Below the pieces are notes generated by a model that was not told where the DNA came from, searched no databases, and saw only the letters and a program-made list of their open reading frames with translations. Positions 5,033-11,646 of a DNA stretch of 28,380 nt are shown here, piece after piece. The DNA comes from a virus. The translations under genes and the position numbers were made by a program. Within the stretch, counting starts at the first letter, position 1. Every line of letters begins with the position of its first letter. Where the stretch lies: positions 1 to 28,380 of IMG/VR virus record IMGVR_UViG_3300042527_000165. One strand, written 5' to 3'.

Positions 5033-5062
5033 TTGACCCGTTCCCGGTCGTTCGCGCAAGAT
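5033..5062 (+). promoter_or_regulatory. Possible integrase promoter
   Basis: TTGACC at 5033-5038 and CAAGAT at 5057-5062 are separated by 18 bases, a moderate sigma-70 match. The proposed -10 overlaps the inverted arm-type repeat at 5051-5058, consistent with autoregulation by integrase. No better promoter is visible between the tRNA core and the integrase start. Confidence 0.35.
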
Positions 5063-5101
5063 CCCGGCCGTTCTGGGGTTTTTGCGCGAAAGGTGCGCGA
5101 A
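5051..5101 (+). repeat. Right-arm TGCGCGAA repeats
   Basis: One inverted copy (TTCGCGCA, 5051-5058) and two direct copies (5083-5090 and 5094-5101) with the same 11-base period as the left-arm pair. The inverted and first direct copies form a 9-bp inverted repeat (TTCGCGCAA with TTGCGCGAA). The last copy ends on the first base of the integrase ATG, so binding there could repress integrase expression. Confidence 0.65.
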
Positions 5102-6213
5102 TGAGTAAGCAGTGGATCGCCGATCGAAAGGTGCCGGGCTTGGGTGTGATGGTGCTGCCGTCCGGCGTGCGCACCTGGTACCTGCGCTACCGGGAGCCGA
5201 GCGGCAAGCAGCAGCACCACCGCATCGGCCGGGCTGACTCGGTGAACGTCACCACCGCGCGCGAGCAGGCCCACAAGATCCTTGCGGCCGTCGCCACCGG
5301 CCAGGCACCCACCAGCGCCCGCCAGGAGCGCCGCAGGGCGCCGACCGTTGCCCAGCTGCTGGAGCGCATCAAGCGCGAGCACTGGCGCAAGCTGCGGCCC
5401 GGCAGCGTGGTGAACAACGAGCTGATCTGGCGCCGCCACCTGCTGCCCGAGTTTGGCGCCTTGAAGGTGTCAGAGCTCCAGCAGCGGCACGTGGCGGATT
5501 GGTTCCACCGCGCCAGCCTCGAGCGGCCGGTGCGTGCCAATCGCTGCCTAGAGGTGCTCAGCAAGGCGATGAATCTGGCCGAGCTGTGGGAGCTGCGGCC
5601 CGCCGGTTCCAACCCTTGCGTGCGGCTCAATGCCAACAGCGAACGCAAGCGCCGGCGCTACCTGACCAGGGAGGAGCTCAAGCGGCTGCTGGCCGCATTG
5701 GACACGTTCGCCGAGGCCGGTGTGCGGTGGCGGTTCGCGCAGCTGATCCGGCTTCTGCTGGTCACCGGCTGCCGAGTGCGGGAGGTGATGTGCGCGCGAT
5801 GGGACTGGCTCGATCTCGATGCAGCGGTGCTGCTGGTGCCGGCCGAGGCCCACAAGACCGGACAGGATGGCAACGATCGCAAAGTGCATCTACCACCCGC
5901 GGCCGTTCAGATCCTACGAGAGCTGCGGCAGCGGTCCAACAGCGCCTGGGTGATCGCCGGCGATGATGACAGCCACCTGGTCGGCTACTGGCGGATGTGG
6001 GACGACCTGCTGGCCGCGGCCGAGATCCGCAACCTGCGGGTGCATGACCTGCGCCACAACTTCGCCAGCCTTGGTGTGAGCGCCGGGCTAAGCCTGCCGC
6101 AGATCGGCGGCCTGCTGGGCCATGCCAGCCCGCAGACCACCCAGCGGTATGCGCACCTGATCGACGAGGCTGCAGCGGCCGCCGCGGCCAAGGTGGCGGC
6201 GCTGGTGGTCTAG
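5101..6213 (+). CDS. int: Tyrosine-family site-specific integrase
   Basis: A 370-aa tyrosine recombinase that would integrate and excise the phage at the host tRNA-fMet gene. Residues 1-65 are an N-terminal arm-binding-like beta domain (WYLRYREPSGKQQHHRIGRA). Residues 80-175 are a SAM-like core-binding domain (TVAQLLERIKREHW onward). Residues 185-360 are the catalytic domain. Active-site residues are visible: Arg225 (VTGCRVREV), Lys252 (HKTG), His315 and Arg318 (VHDLRHNFAS), His341 (LLGHASPQTT) and the nucleophile Tyr350 (QRYAH). The length is typical. GAAAGG at 5088-5093 precedes the ATG. The gene sits directly beside attP and ends in a CTAG shared with the convergent dCTP deaminase gene. 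Confidence 0.97.
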   Translation: MSKQWIADRKVPGLGVMVLPSGVRTWYLRYREPSGKQQHHRIGRADSVNVTTAREQAHKILAAVATGQAPTSARQERRRAPTVAQLLERIKREHWRKLRPGSVVNNELIWRRHLLPEFGALKVSELQQRHVADWFHRASLERPVRANRCLEVLSKAMNLAELWELRPAGSNPCVRLNANSERKRRRYLTREELKRLLAALDTFAEAGVRWRFAQLIRLLLVTGCRVREVMCARWDWLDLDAAVLLVPAEAHKTGQDGNDRKVHLPPAAVQILRELRQRSNSAWVIAGDDDSHLVGYWRMWDDLLAAAEIRNLRVHDLRHNFASLGVSAGLSLPQIGGLLGHASPQTTQRYAHLIDEAAAAAAAKVAALVV

Positions 6214-6725
6214 CCCTTGCTGGCCGTCACGGCCGCGTCCTGGTTGTAGCGGCCGGTGACGGCATAGCTGCGCGCCGGGATGCCTTCCATCTTGTGGAAG
6301 ACCATCTGCCCAATCTTCATGCCGGGCCACAGCGCGATCGGGTGCATCCGCCGCGCGTTCTGCAGCTCCAGCGTCAGCCGGCTGCCATGCCACCCTGGAT
6401 CGCAGTAGCCGGCCAGCAGGTGCTCTAGGCCCTCGCGGGCGCGGCTGGACTTGAGCACGAACTGCGCGGCGATGAAGTCCGGCAGATTGAAGATCTCGCG
6501 CGTCTCCGCCAGGCAGAACTCACCCGGCTGCAGCCAGTAGGGATCCTCGGCCGTGTGGCCGCTGATGCCATGGATCTGCAGTTCGGGGCTCTCAGCCACC
6601 TCGATCATGATCCGATCGCCCAGCAGCACGTCGATGCTGGCCGGATTCACCAGCTCAGGATCGAAGGGCAGCACCATCGCGTGCTTCTTGCACAGGTGGT
6701 GGATCTCGTAGTCGGGGAGAGGCAC
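6210..6725 (-). CDS. dcd: dCTP deaminase
   Basis: A 171-aa protein of the dCTP deaminase/dUTPase fold, which converts dCTP to dUTP on the way to dTTP. Visible motifs: NPASIDVLLGDRI near residue 27; KSSRAREGL at 92-100; AGYCDPGWHGSRLTLELQN at about 105-123, with Glu120 as the probable catalytic base; the WPGMKIGQMVF strand; and a GRYNQDAAVT C-terminal segment. It might be bifunctional (deaminase plus dUTPase), which I cannot decide. The GTG start at 6725 is set by GAGGA five bases upstream. It lies last in the late operon, eight bases after the endolysin, an unusual place for nucleotide metabolism. Confidence 0.9.
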   Translation of the reverse strand: MPLPDYEIHHLCKKHAMVLPFDPELVNPASIDVLLGDRIMIEVAESPELQIHGISGHTAEDPYWLQPGEFCLAETREIFNLPDFIAAQFVLKSSRAREGLEHLLAGYCDPGWHGSRLTLELQNARRMHPIALWPGMKIGQMVFHKMEGIPARSYAVTGRYNQDAAVTASKG

Positions 6726-6732
6726 GCGGTCC

Positions 6733-7815
6733 TCAGTAAATCCAACGCACCCTAGGGCTGCCCTGACGGATGCCAAGGTGCACAAAGCCCTTGGGTGCGC
6801 CGTAGCCCAGCGAGTAGGGCCACTGCCTGTCGCACCAGTCCTGCACCGCGTTGATGTCCACGCCGTCGATGAAGAAGTCAACCGCACCGACGCCCGGCGC
6901 GTCGTAGAGGTGCTCCGACTGGCTGGCACCACCCACGGCCCGGTTGATGGCTGCGGGCCGGTAGCCGGAGGTGATGATGATCGGCTTACCGCCGAACTGC
7001 ACGCGGACTTTCTCGAGGAACTGCGCCAGCTTCACCGCGGTGTCGCACTGGTGCTGATGATCGAAGCGCCGCGCCTCCTGGCTCAGCGCAAACTCGCCGT
7101 AGGTGATGTGCGGTGTGATCTTGAAGCTGAAGGGGCTCTCGGGCGTGAACGTCGCCTCGATCGGCCCAGTGGTCTGCCGCTCTCGGCCCCACAGATCGCC
7201 CTCAGCGATGCGGCGCCGCTTTAGGCCGGCCTCGACGTTGGTGCCAGGGTTGCGGTAGAGCAGCAGGGCATCAGGCACGCCGGGCCAGTCCTTCTCGCGC
7301 AGTCGCTTGCTGATGGTCTCGAAGCCCTTGGCGCCGTAGAAGCCGCTGCCGAGGTTGTAGGCGAAGCTGATCAGCGCGCACTTCTGGTGGTCCGCCATCT
7401 CGCCCCAATGCGGCACCGTGGCGCGCAGCTTGTCAGCGATCCGATCCACCTCCTGCCGCAGCAGCATGTCGGCCTCGACGGCGTTGATCCTGTCGCCGCG
7501 CTTGACCGGCCGGCCGTCGCCGTAGCGGGTGGTCCCGTAGCCGATCGTCCACGGATCACCACCGCTGGCCGGGTCAGGGTAGGCGTCGAGGTGGCAACCC
7601 TCGAACTGCTGGATCATGCTCAGCGCCGCGCTGAGGTCTGCCTGCTTGCCGTCCTGGCTCCAGGTGTTGAACCACGCCCGGTCACGCCGCATGGCCGCGG
7701 CATAGCCGTTGACGGCCAAGTCCTGCTCCAGCTGGCTGATGGCCGCGGCCTGATGCGGCAGCCCTTTGTAGAACCGGAACAGCTGCTCCAGTGTGATCGG
7801 GGCGGCGTTGGCCAT
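6733..7815 (-). CDS. Two-domain endolysin: GH24 lysozyme plus M15 peptidase
   Basis: A 360-aa murein hydrolase with two catalytic domains. Residues 1-60 are a helical N-terminal segment of unknown role (LEQLFRFYKGLPHQAAAISQ). Residues 63-212 are a T4-lysozyme-like GH24 domain: catalytic Glu72 (QQFEGCHLDAYPDPASGG), Asp81 and the WTIGYGTT strand. Residues 235-360 are a zinc D,D-carboxypeptidase-like M15 domain: SGYRPAAINRAVGGASQSEH with His302, Asp313 (GAVDFF) and His346 (GFVHLGIR). It would cut both glycan strands and peptide stems at lysis. No signal peptide is seen, so a holin is needed. It follows small membrane-protein genes in the same operon. Confidence 0.93.
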   Translation of the reverse strand: MANAAPITLEQLFRFYKGLPHQAAAISQLEQDLAVNGYAAAMRRDRAWFNTWSQDGKQADLSAALSMIQQFEGCHLDAYPDPASGGDPWTIGYGTTRYGDGRPVKRGDRINAVEADMLLRQEVDRIADKLRATVPHWGEMADHQKCALISFAYNLGSGFYGAKGFETISKRLREKDWPGVPDALLLYRNPGTNVEAGLKRRRIAEGDLWGRERQTTGPIEATFTPESPFSFKITPHITYGEFALSQEARRFDHQHQCDTAVKLAQFLEKVRVQFGGKPIIITSGYRPAAINRAVGGASQSEHLYDAPGVGAVDFFIDGVDINAVQDWCDRQWPYSLGYGAPKGFVHLGIRQGSPRVRWIY

Positions 7816-7818
7816 TGC

Positions 7819-7968
7819 TCAGCGGCGCTTGGGGAACATCATCCGGCCAGCCTGCAGCAGCAGCTGCAGCCAGCTGTTGGACTTGAGCGGGCTGAGTGCA
7901 ATGATCTCGCTGCCGGCAGCGATGACGATGGCGATGATCGCGGCGGTTTCGGGGCTCATGATGTCCAT
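7819..7968 (-). CDS. Small membrane protein, holin candidate
   Basis: A 49-aa protein starting MDIMSPETAAIIAIVIAAGS and containing EIIALSPLKSNSWLQLLLQA, ending FPKRR. Residues 8-24 form a hydrophobic helix, the 34-41 segment is amphipathic, and the C-terminus is basic. I recognise the sequence pattern from cyanophages and cyanobacterial prophages. Its place immediately before the endolysin gene and its size fit a small holin or lysis accessory protein, but holin activity is inference. A start three codons downstream (MSPET, 7959) is possible. Confidence 0.75.
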   Translation of the reverse strand: MDIMSPETAAIIAIVIAAGSEIIALSPLKSNSWLQLLLQAGRMMFPKRR

Positions 7969-7983
7969 GGCGATGCCCTCAGG

Positions 7984-8217
7984 TTACTTGCGCATCTCAA
8001 GAGCACGAACGCGCTGATCGAGCTGTGCTAGCTCGGTCTTGCTGTCGTTCTTCAGCTCCTCGACGGCGCGGGCCATCTGCTGAACGGTGGCCTCCACGCG
8101 CGCGAACTGCACCTGCATGGAGATGAGCAGGGCGCCGATGGCGAACATGCCGGCGCCGAGTGCTGCCGGGAGGGAAGCAGCGAACACGCCGCCGACCGTC
8201 TTAGGTTCGTCCGCCAT
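7984..8217 (-). CDS. Membrane protein with C-terminal coiled coil
   Basis: A 77-aa protein beginning MADEPKTVGGVFAASLPAAL. Residues 9-36 form one membrane helix (ALGAGMFAIGALLISMQVQF). Residues 38-77 are a charged coiled coil (VEATVQQMARAVEELKNDSK, then LAQLDQRVRALEMRK). The layout resembles small phage lysis or haemolysin-XhlA-like proteins, though XhlA has the reverse order. With the next gene it probably forms the lysis cassette. An ATG at 8241 would add eight residues but lies deeper inside the preceding gene. Confidence 0.75.
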   Translation of the reverse strand: MADEPKTVGGVFAASLPAALGAGMFAIGALLISMQVQFARVEATVQQMARAVEELKNDSKTELAQLDQRVRALEMRK

Positions 8218-8374
8218 CGGCTGATCCGGGCACGCTTCCATCGTAACGATCTAAGGGATCAGGCCTGCCGGCGAGGATGGCAAGAGCGCGTCGGTAGTAG
8301 TGGTTCTCAGTCTGTCCCACACGCTCCATGTGGTCGCGGATCTTGCGCCAGTTTTCGAGCGTGTCGCGGTCCAT
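8201..8374 (-). CDS. 57-aa hypothetical protein of the lysis-adjacent cluster
   Basis: Begins MDRDTLENWRKIRDHMERVG and contains QTENHYYRRALAILAGRPDP; the C-terminus is Gly/Ser-rich and acidic. It is mostly helical and soluble. The gene starts within the stop of the preceding basic peptide (TAATG) and overlaps the following membrane-protein gene by 17 bases. I recall similar small proteins in cyanophages, without a known function. Confidence 0.7.
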   Translation of the reverse strand: MDRDTLENWRKIRDHMERVGQTENHYYRRALAILAGRPDPLDRYDGSVPGSADGGRT

Positions 8375-8511
8375 TACCGGCCCTGCCCTCTGAGCGGCTT
8401 GCGTCCCCGGCGGCGGGGCCTGCTGTGGGCACCGAATCCTTGACGGGTGGTCTTCGGTGGGCCGGGCTGGTGATCAATCCGGGCGGTGCCGGTCTTGGAT
8501 TTGACGACCAT
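8374..8511 (-). CDS. 45-aa strongly basic peptide
   Basis: Begins MVVKSKTGTARIDHQPGPPK and ends RKPLRGQGR. It is rich in Arg, Lys, Gly and Pro, has almost no acidic residues and is probably disordered; nucleic-acid or structural-protein binding is conceivable. I recognise the KTGTA--DH-PGPPK--RQG and C-terminal RGQG pattern from cyanophage genomes. Its ATG overlaps the stop of the fibre gene (ATGA), and its TAA overlaps the next ATG, so the reading frame is well supported by context. Confidence 0.78.
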   Translation of the reverse strand: MVVKSKTGTARIDHQPGPPKTTRQGFGAHSRPRRRGRKPLRGQGR

Positions 8512-9368
8512 CAGCCTTCGTAGAGGATGTTCACAGAGCCGGCGTCAAAAGTGTCGGTGCCGTTAGCGGTGGTGAGGCGCACACGGTCCAGTGTGCCAGA
8601 TAGGGTCTTGGTGCCGGAAGTAATGACCACAGACGGAATGTTGACCGAGAAGAGGCCAGTACCCACCCACGTGCCAGTGCTGGGGTCTTGCTGCACCAGC
8701 GTCAACGTTCCGCTGATGATGTTGGCCGCCAGGCTTGAATAGAGCTGCCAGCCGTTTGTGTAGTTGGTTGTTAGGTTTGCTCCGGTCGTGATGCTTGTGG
8801 TGTTTGCGGAGTAGCCAGTTGATTGCACGCCGCCACTGGTTCCCAACTGGATTGTGGGCTGTGCCGTTCCGTTCGTGCTGACGCCATTGAGCACGATCGT
8901 GATCCGCTTCGCCCAGCTCGGAATGCCGGTGAAGTCCACGGCAGTGCCGCTGGTACTGGCCTTGGCAGTCTCTTGAATGATGCGCCCTGCGGCTGCCGCC
9001 AGGTCATAGGCCACCTTCACAGCGCTCGGCGTGGCCGCCAGCGTGGTGCTGGTTGAGCTGGTCGAGGTGCTCAGCTGCACGATGCCGGCGGCCGAGGTGG
9101 TGGCCGGTGTGGTGGCTGCGTCGTAGGCCGACTTCACCGCGCTCGGTGTCGCCGCCAGGCTGGTGCTGGTGCTCGAGGTGCTGGTGCTCAGCTGCACCAC
9201 CCCGGCGGCGCTTGTGGTCGCTGCGCTCAGGCCTTTGGTGAGGTCACTGAGCGTCAGCTTCTTGTTCTGGTTCGACGGCATCGCCTCGGTGAGATCCACC
9301 GCCGGCACCAGTGTGTTGGCGGTGGGAGCCGTGAAAGCTGTGAGGTCAGTGGTTTTGCGTGCGGCCAC
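8511..9368 (-). CDS. Tail fibre protein with two fibre repeats
   Basis: A 285-aa protein starting at GTG 9368 (VAARKTTDLTAFTAPTANTL), with AAGGA a few bases upstream. Residues 50-85 and 89-124 are two nearly identical copies of the phage tail-fibre repeat, each containing TTSAAG(V/I)VQLSTSTSSTST and LAATPSAVK-AYD. Residues 130-285 are a beta-rich C-terminal domain (Thr, Gly and Asn rich), the probable receptor-binding or tip part. The N-terminal 45 residues resemble virion-attachment segments of other fibre proteins. It probably works with the tailspike in host recognition. Confidence 0.88.
   Translation of the reverse strand: MAARKTTDLTAFTAPTANTLVPAVDLTEAMPSNQNKKLTLSDLTKGLSAATTSAAGVVQLSTSTSSTSTSLAATPSAVKSAYDAATTPATTSAAGIVQLSTSTSSTSTTLAATPSAVKVAYDLAAAAGRIIQETAKASTSGTAVDFTGIPSWAKRITIVLNGVSTNGTAQPTIQLGTSGGVQSTGYSANTTSITTGANLTTNYTNGWQLYSSLAANIISGTLTLVQQDPSTGTWVGTGLFSVNIPSVVITSGTKTLSGTLDRVRLTTANGTDTFDAGSVNILYEG
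8997..9221 (-). repeat. Two 108-base tail-fibre repeats
   Basis: Two tandem copies of a 36-codon unit (9114-9221 and 8997-9104), repeating with a period of 117 bases, encode the fibre repeats at residues 50-85 and 89-124 of the fibre protein. They differ at only a few residues (Val/Ile, Ser/Thr, Ser/Val), so recombination between the copies could change fibre length. Confidence 0.8.
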
Positions 9369-9386
9369 GGTTCCTTAGGCGAGGGG

Positions 9387-9683
9387 TCAGCAGTCGATGG
9401 CGCCCTCGAACTCGGGCAAGGTTTTTAGGTGTTCGTAGGCCTGAGCGATGAAGTTTGGCCCATCAAGCAACGGCGTAAATGTGTACGAAACAAACTGTTT
9501 TTGCGAACTAGATACTTGACTGGAGACCGTCGCAGTCAAGCTTGATTTGTCTCCGGCTATTGTTTCCACTTTAAAATAGCAGTCTTTGACAAAAAGATCT
9601 TCTTCTCTTTCTGTAATTGTGCCAATTCCTTCAATCGTCACTTTGACGTTAGCGGAAAAGGTTACGTCTTTGGTGAGTGCCAT
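9387..9683 (-). CDS. 98-aa AT-rich protein between tailspike and fibre
   Basis: A 98-aa protein beginning MALTKDVTFSANVKVTIEGI, beta-strand rich, ending in a helix and tail (NFIAQAYEHLKTLPEFEGAI, then DC). The C-terminal pattern is one I remember from cyanophage tail regions. It may be a spike or fibre accessory such as an assembly chaperone or connector; function unknown. The gene is clearly AT-richer than the rest of the operon, like the tailspike gene in front of it, suggesting the two moved together. Confidence 0.75.
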   Translation of the reverse strand: MALTKDVTFSANVKVTIEGIGTITEREEDLFVKDCYFKVETIAGDKSSLTATVSSQVSSSQKQFVSYTFTPLLDGPNFIAQAYEHLKTLPEFEGAIDC

Positions 9684-9690
9684 TGGGGTG

Positions 9691-11646
9691 TTAATTTAGA
9701 ATGGTAAGATCAGCGCCAGCCAAGCGACTGACGCTGACTGTGTTACGCATTTCAATGCCAACGTATTTCACTCCAGCAGGAACTCGGCAAACCGTCTGAA
9801 GATAAGTCCAGGTCCCAACAGGAAGATCAGTTGTGCTAGATACAAGATCAAGATAACTGACAGTGCCACCAGTTGTGACAGCCGCTAACCCAACCCGAGC
9901 TTCAGTACCACTGATCCTTTTCAGCCAACAAGTCACAAGCAGTGTTTGCCCTGGAGTGACAGTAAGCCCTGTGCTCTTGGCTGTTGCAGCACTCGTCGGG
10001 TCAATCGAACGCAAGTATGCTTCACCTGTTGCGTTTAGCTCAAGCGAGTTTGCCAGGGTTTTGTCCTTGGGCGAAAGGCTAGGCCCGTCTGCTATTACTC
10101 CAAATGAAGACCCACCGCCGTATGAAAGGGCGTAGTACCACCCATCTGTGGTGTCTCCGCTAAGATCTGTGCCTTTAGCAGCAAACAATGTTTGTCCTGT
10201 CTGGTTGCTGGCGATCCTAAAATCTGGCCGTCCTGCATCACCGTCCTGGCACGAAAAGTTTTGAAGCTCAAAGTACCTAGGAATCAGGTTTGGCCGTGTT
10301 TGAGCTGAAAGAATAAAAGCACTACTAAGGAAGTTAATGGCCCTACAGTTAGACCCCATAAACCTGTAAGCAGTATTGCCCTCATGCTCAATAAAGCCCC
10401 GAGATGAGTTGGCTGCTCCAGCGGCTCGCAAGAATCCTGTATTAGAAACAAAGGCAGTGCCCGTGGCCGCTTGGCCGATCCTCCAGAAAGAGTCACTTGC
10501 GTTTGAGAAGTACAACTCGGAGTTTGTAATGCTGAGATCGCCCGCAGTAATGTCAATGTTTCTAGAAGCGCACTCGACAAAAACGTTGCTCAGGGTAATA
10601 GCGCCGCCCTGCAGCTCCAAACCAAGGCCGAGCTGAGTGTCGGTTTTTAGAACTTCTGAATTGCTGACTGACAGCACTCCGTTATAGTTAACAACGATCC
10701 TTGAGTTTGCGTATGAGTATGTTCCAGGGTTAGCCGTTTCCCATTCATTTCTAATAGAACTAATTGTAGATTCTCCAATGTATAGGAAACCATTAGGCTG
10801 CCGCATGTAGATTGGAATCTGACACCCACGGGTGTGCATGTGAGTGATACTGTTTTCCGATTGAGGAGCATCTACGACCGCCGTGCCAAACAACTGACCA
10901 AACAGGATTCCAATAATGCAGTTATTGATGCTCATCTCTTTGATCTTGATGTACTGAGCGGGTTGGCCCGCAGAAGGGCTGTGCCATTTAATGGCGGCCG
11001 TATAATTAGAATTAAAGTTTTGGTCTACAGCCAAAGAATCAAACGTAATAGACCTATGGGTAATCTCGATAACGGCGGCAGTAGCAGTAGTTGCAATTCC
11101 CTTGAATGATGGGCTACCAGAATAGCGACAACCAATACGATTAAAGTTGATTGTGGTTACTGCATAAGTGCCAGCGGGGAAGTACACATTGGCGTGAGCA
11201 GCAATGGCTGCGGTAATGGCAGCCGTGTCGTTTGTCGTCCCATCACCAACAGCTCCAAAGTCCTTAACGGACACAACGTCTTTTAGTCTGGAATCAACAG
11301 TCCTTGCCGTTGCACCAGTACCGCTTTGGGTGAAGGACAGCTTGCCAGCCACGATGCCAGCGCTGGCGTTCACATCAGCGTTGACAATGCTGGCGGCGCC
11401 GGCGGGGATCAGCCCCATGTTTGCGGTGTCCAGCTGCCCGATCGTGATCCAAGCGTTGTTGGCGCTGTTGCGCTGCTTCAGTAGCGCCGGGCTGCTGCTG
11501 GTGTCCACCCAATACTGGTAGGCGAACGTCGTGCTGGGGGCCGATGCGCCGCTGTTGCCGCTGACGATCGCCGCCAAGGCGTTGTTCAGGTCAGCACGGA
11601 ACGCCTGGCCGGACTGGTTGGCGATGTTGTAGTCGTGCTGAGCCAT
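9691..11646 (-). CDS. Tailspike with pectate-lyase-like beta-helix
   Basis: A 651-aa tailspike. Residues 1-110 are a GC-rich N-terminal part typical of virion-attachment regions (AQHDYNIANQSGQAFRADLN and WVDTSSSPALLKQRN). From about residue 127, VSVKDFGAVGDGTTNDTAAI opens a right-handed parallel beta-helix of the pectate-lyase type, running to about 440. Residues 520-651 look like a beta-sandwich carbohydrate-binding domain (LTVTPGQTLLVTCWLKRIS, LPVGTWTYLQTVCRVPAG). It probably binds and perhaps cleaves host surface polysaccharide; catalytic residues cannot be assigned. The portion after about residue 115 is visibly AT-richer than the N-terminus. Its ATG overlaps the gpJ stop. Confidence 0.9.
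   Translation of the reverse strand: MAQHDYNIANQSGQAFRADLNNALAAIVSGNSGASAPSTTFAYQYWVDTSSSPALLKQRNSANNAWITIGQLDTANMGLIPAGAASIVNADVNASAGIVAGKLSFTQSGTGATARTVDSRLKDVVSVKDFGAVGDGTTNDTAAITAAIAAHANVYFPAGTYAVTTINFNRIGCRYSGSPSFKGIATTATAAVIEITHRSITFDSLAVDQNFNSNYTAAIKWHSPSAGQPAQYIKIKEMSINNCIIGILFGQLFGTAVVDAPQSENSITHMHTRGCQIPIYMRQPNGFLYIGESTISSIRNEWETANPGTYSYANSRIVVNYNGVLSVSNSEVLKTDTQLGLGLELQGGAITLSNVFVECASRNIDITAGDLSITNSELYFSNASDSFWRIGQAATGTAFVSNTGFLRAAGAANSSRGFIEHEGNTAYRFMGSNCRAINFLSSAFILSAQTRPNLIPRYFELQNFSCQDGDAGRPDFRIASNQTGQTLFAAKGTDLSGDTTDGWYYALSYGGGSSFGVIADGPSLSPKDKTLANSLELNATGEAYLRSIDPTSAATAKSTGLTVTPGQTLLVTCWLKRISGTEARVGLAAVTTGGTVSYLDLVSSTTDLPVGTWTYLQTVCRVPAGVKYVGIEMRNTVSVSRLAGADLTILN

Larger units (their letters stand above)
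4844..5101. other. attP: Phage attachment site attP
   Basis: The region combines a tRNA-derived core (4919-4967) with flanking copies of an 8-base motif on both sides: two left (4844-4851, 4855-4862), one inverted right (5051-5058) and two direct right (5083-5090, 5094-5101). This is the layout of a tyrosine-integrase attP, where arm-type sites flank the core. The crossover is probably in the 7-base anticodon-loop segment 4957-4963 (TTATGAG): the left half-site TTCAGG and right CCT flank it, and identity to the tRNA ends just beyond. Arms on both sides of the core argue for an unintegrated (phage) form of the sequence. Confidence 0.78.

Noticed and set aside
8997-9221. Diversity-generating retroelement or other variable-repeat system in the fibre gene
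   Set aside because: The two copies are ordinary tail-fibre repeats in tandem; no reverse transcriptase or adenine-biased template repeat is visible in the window.
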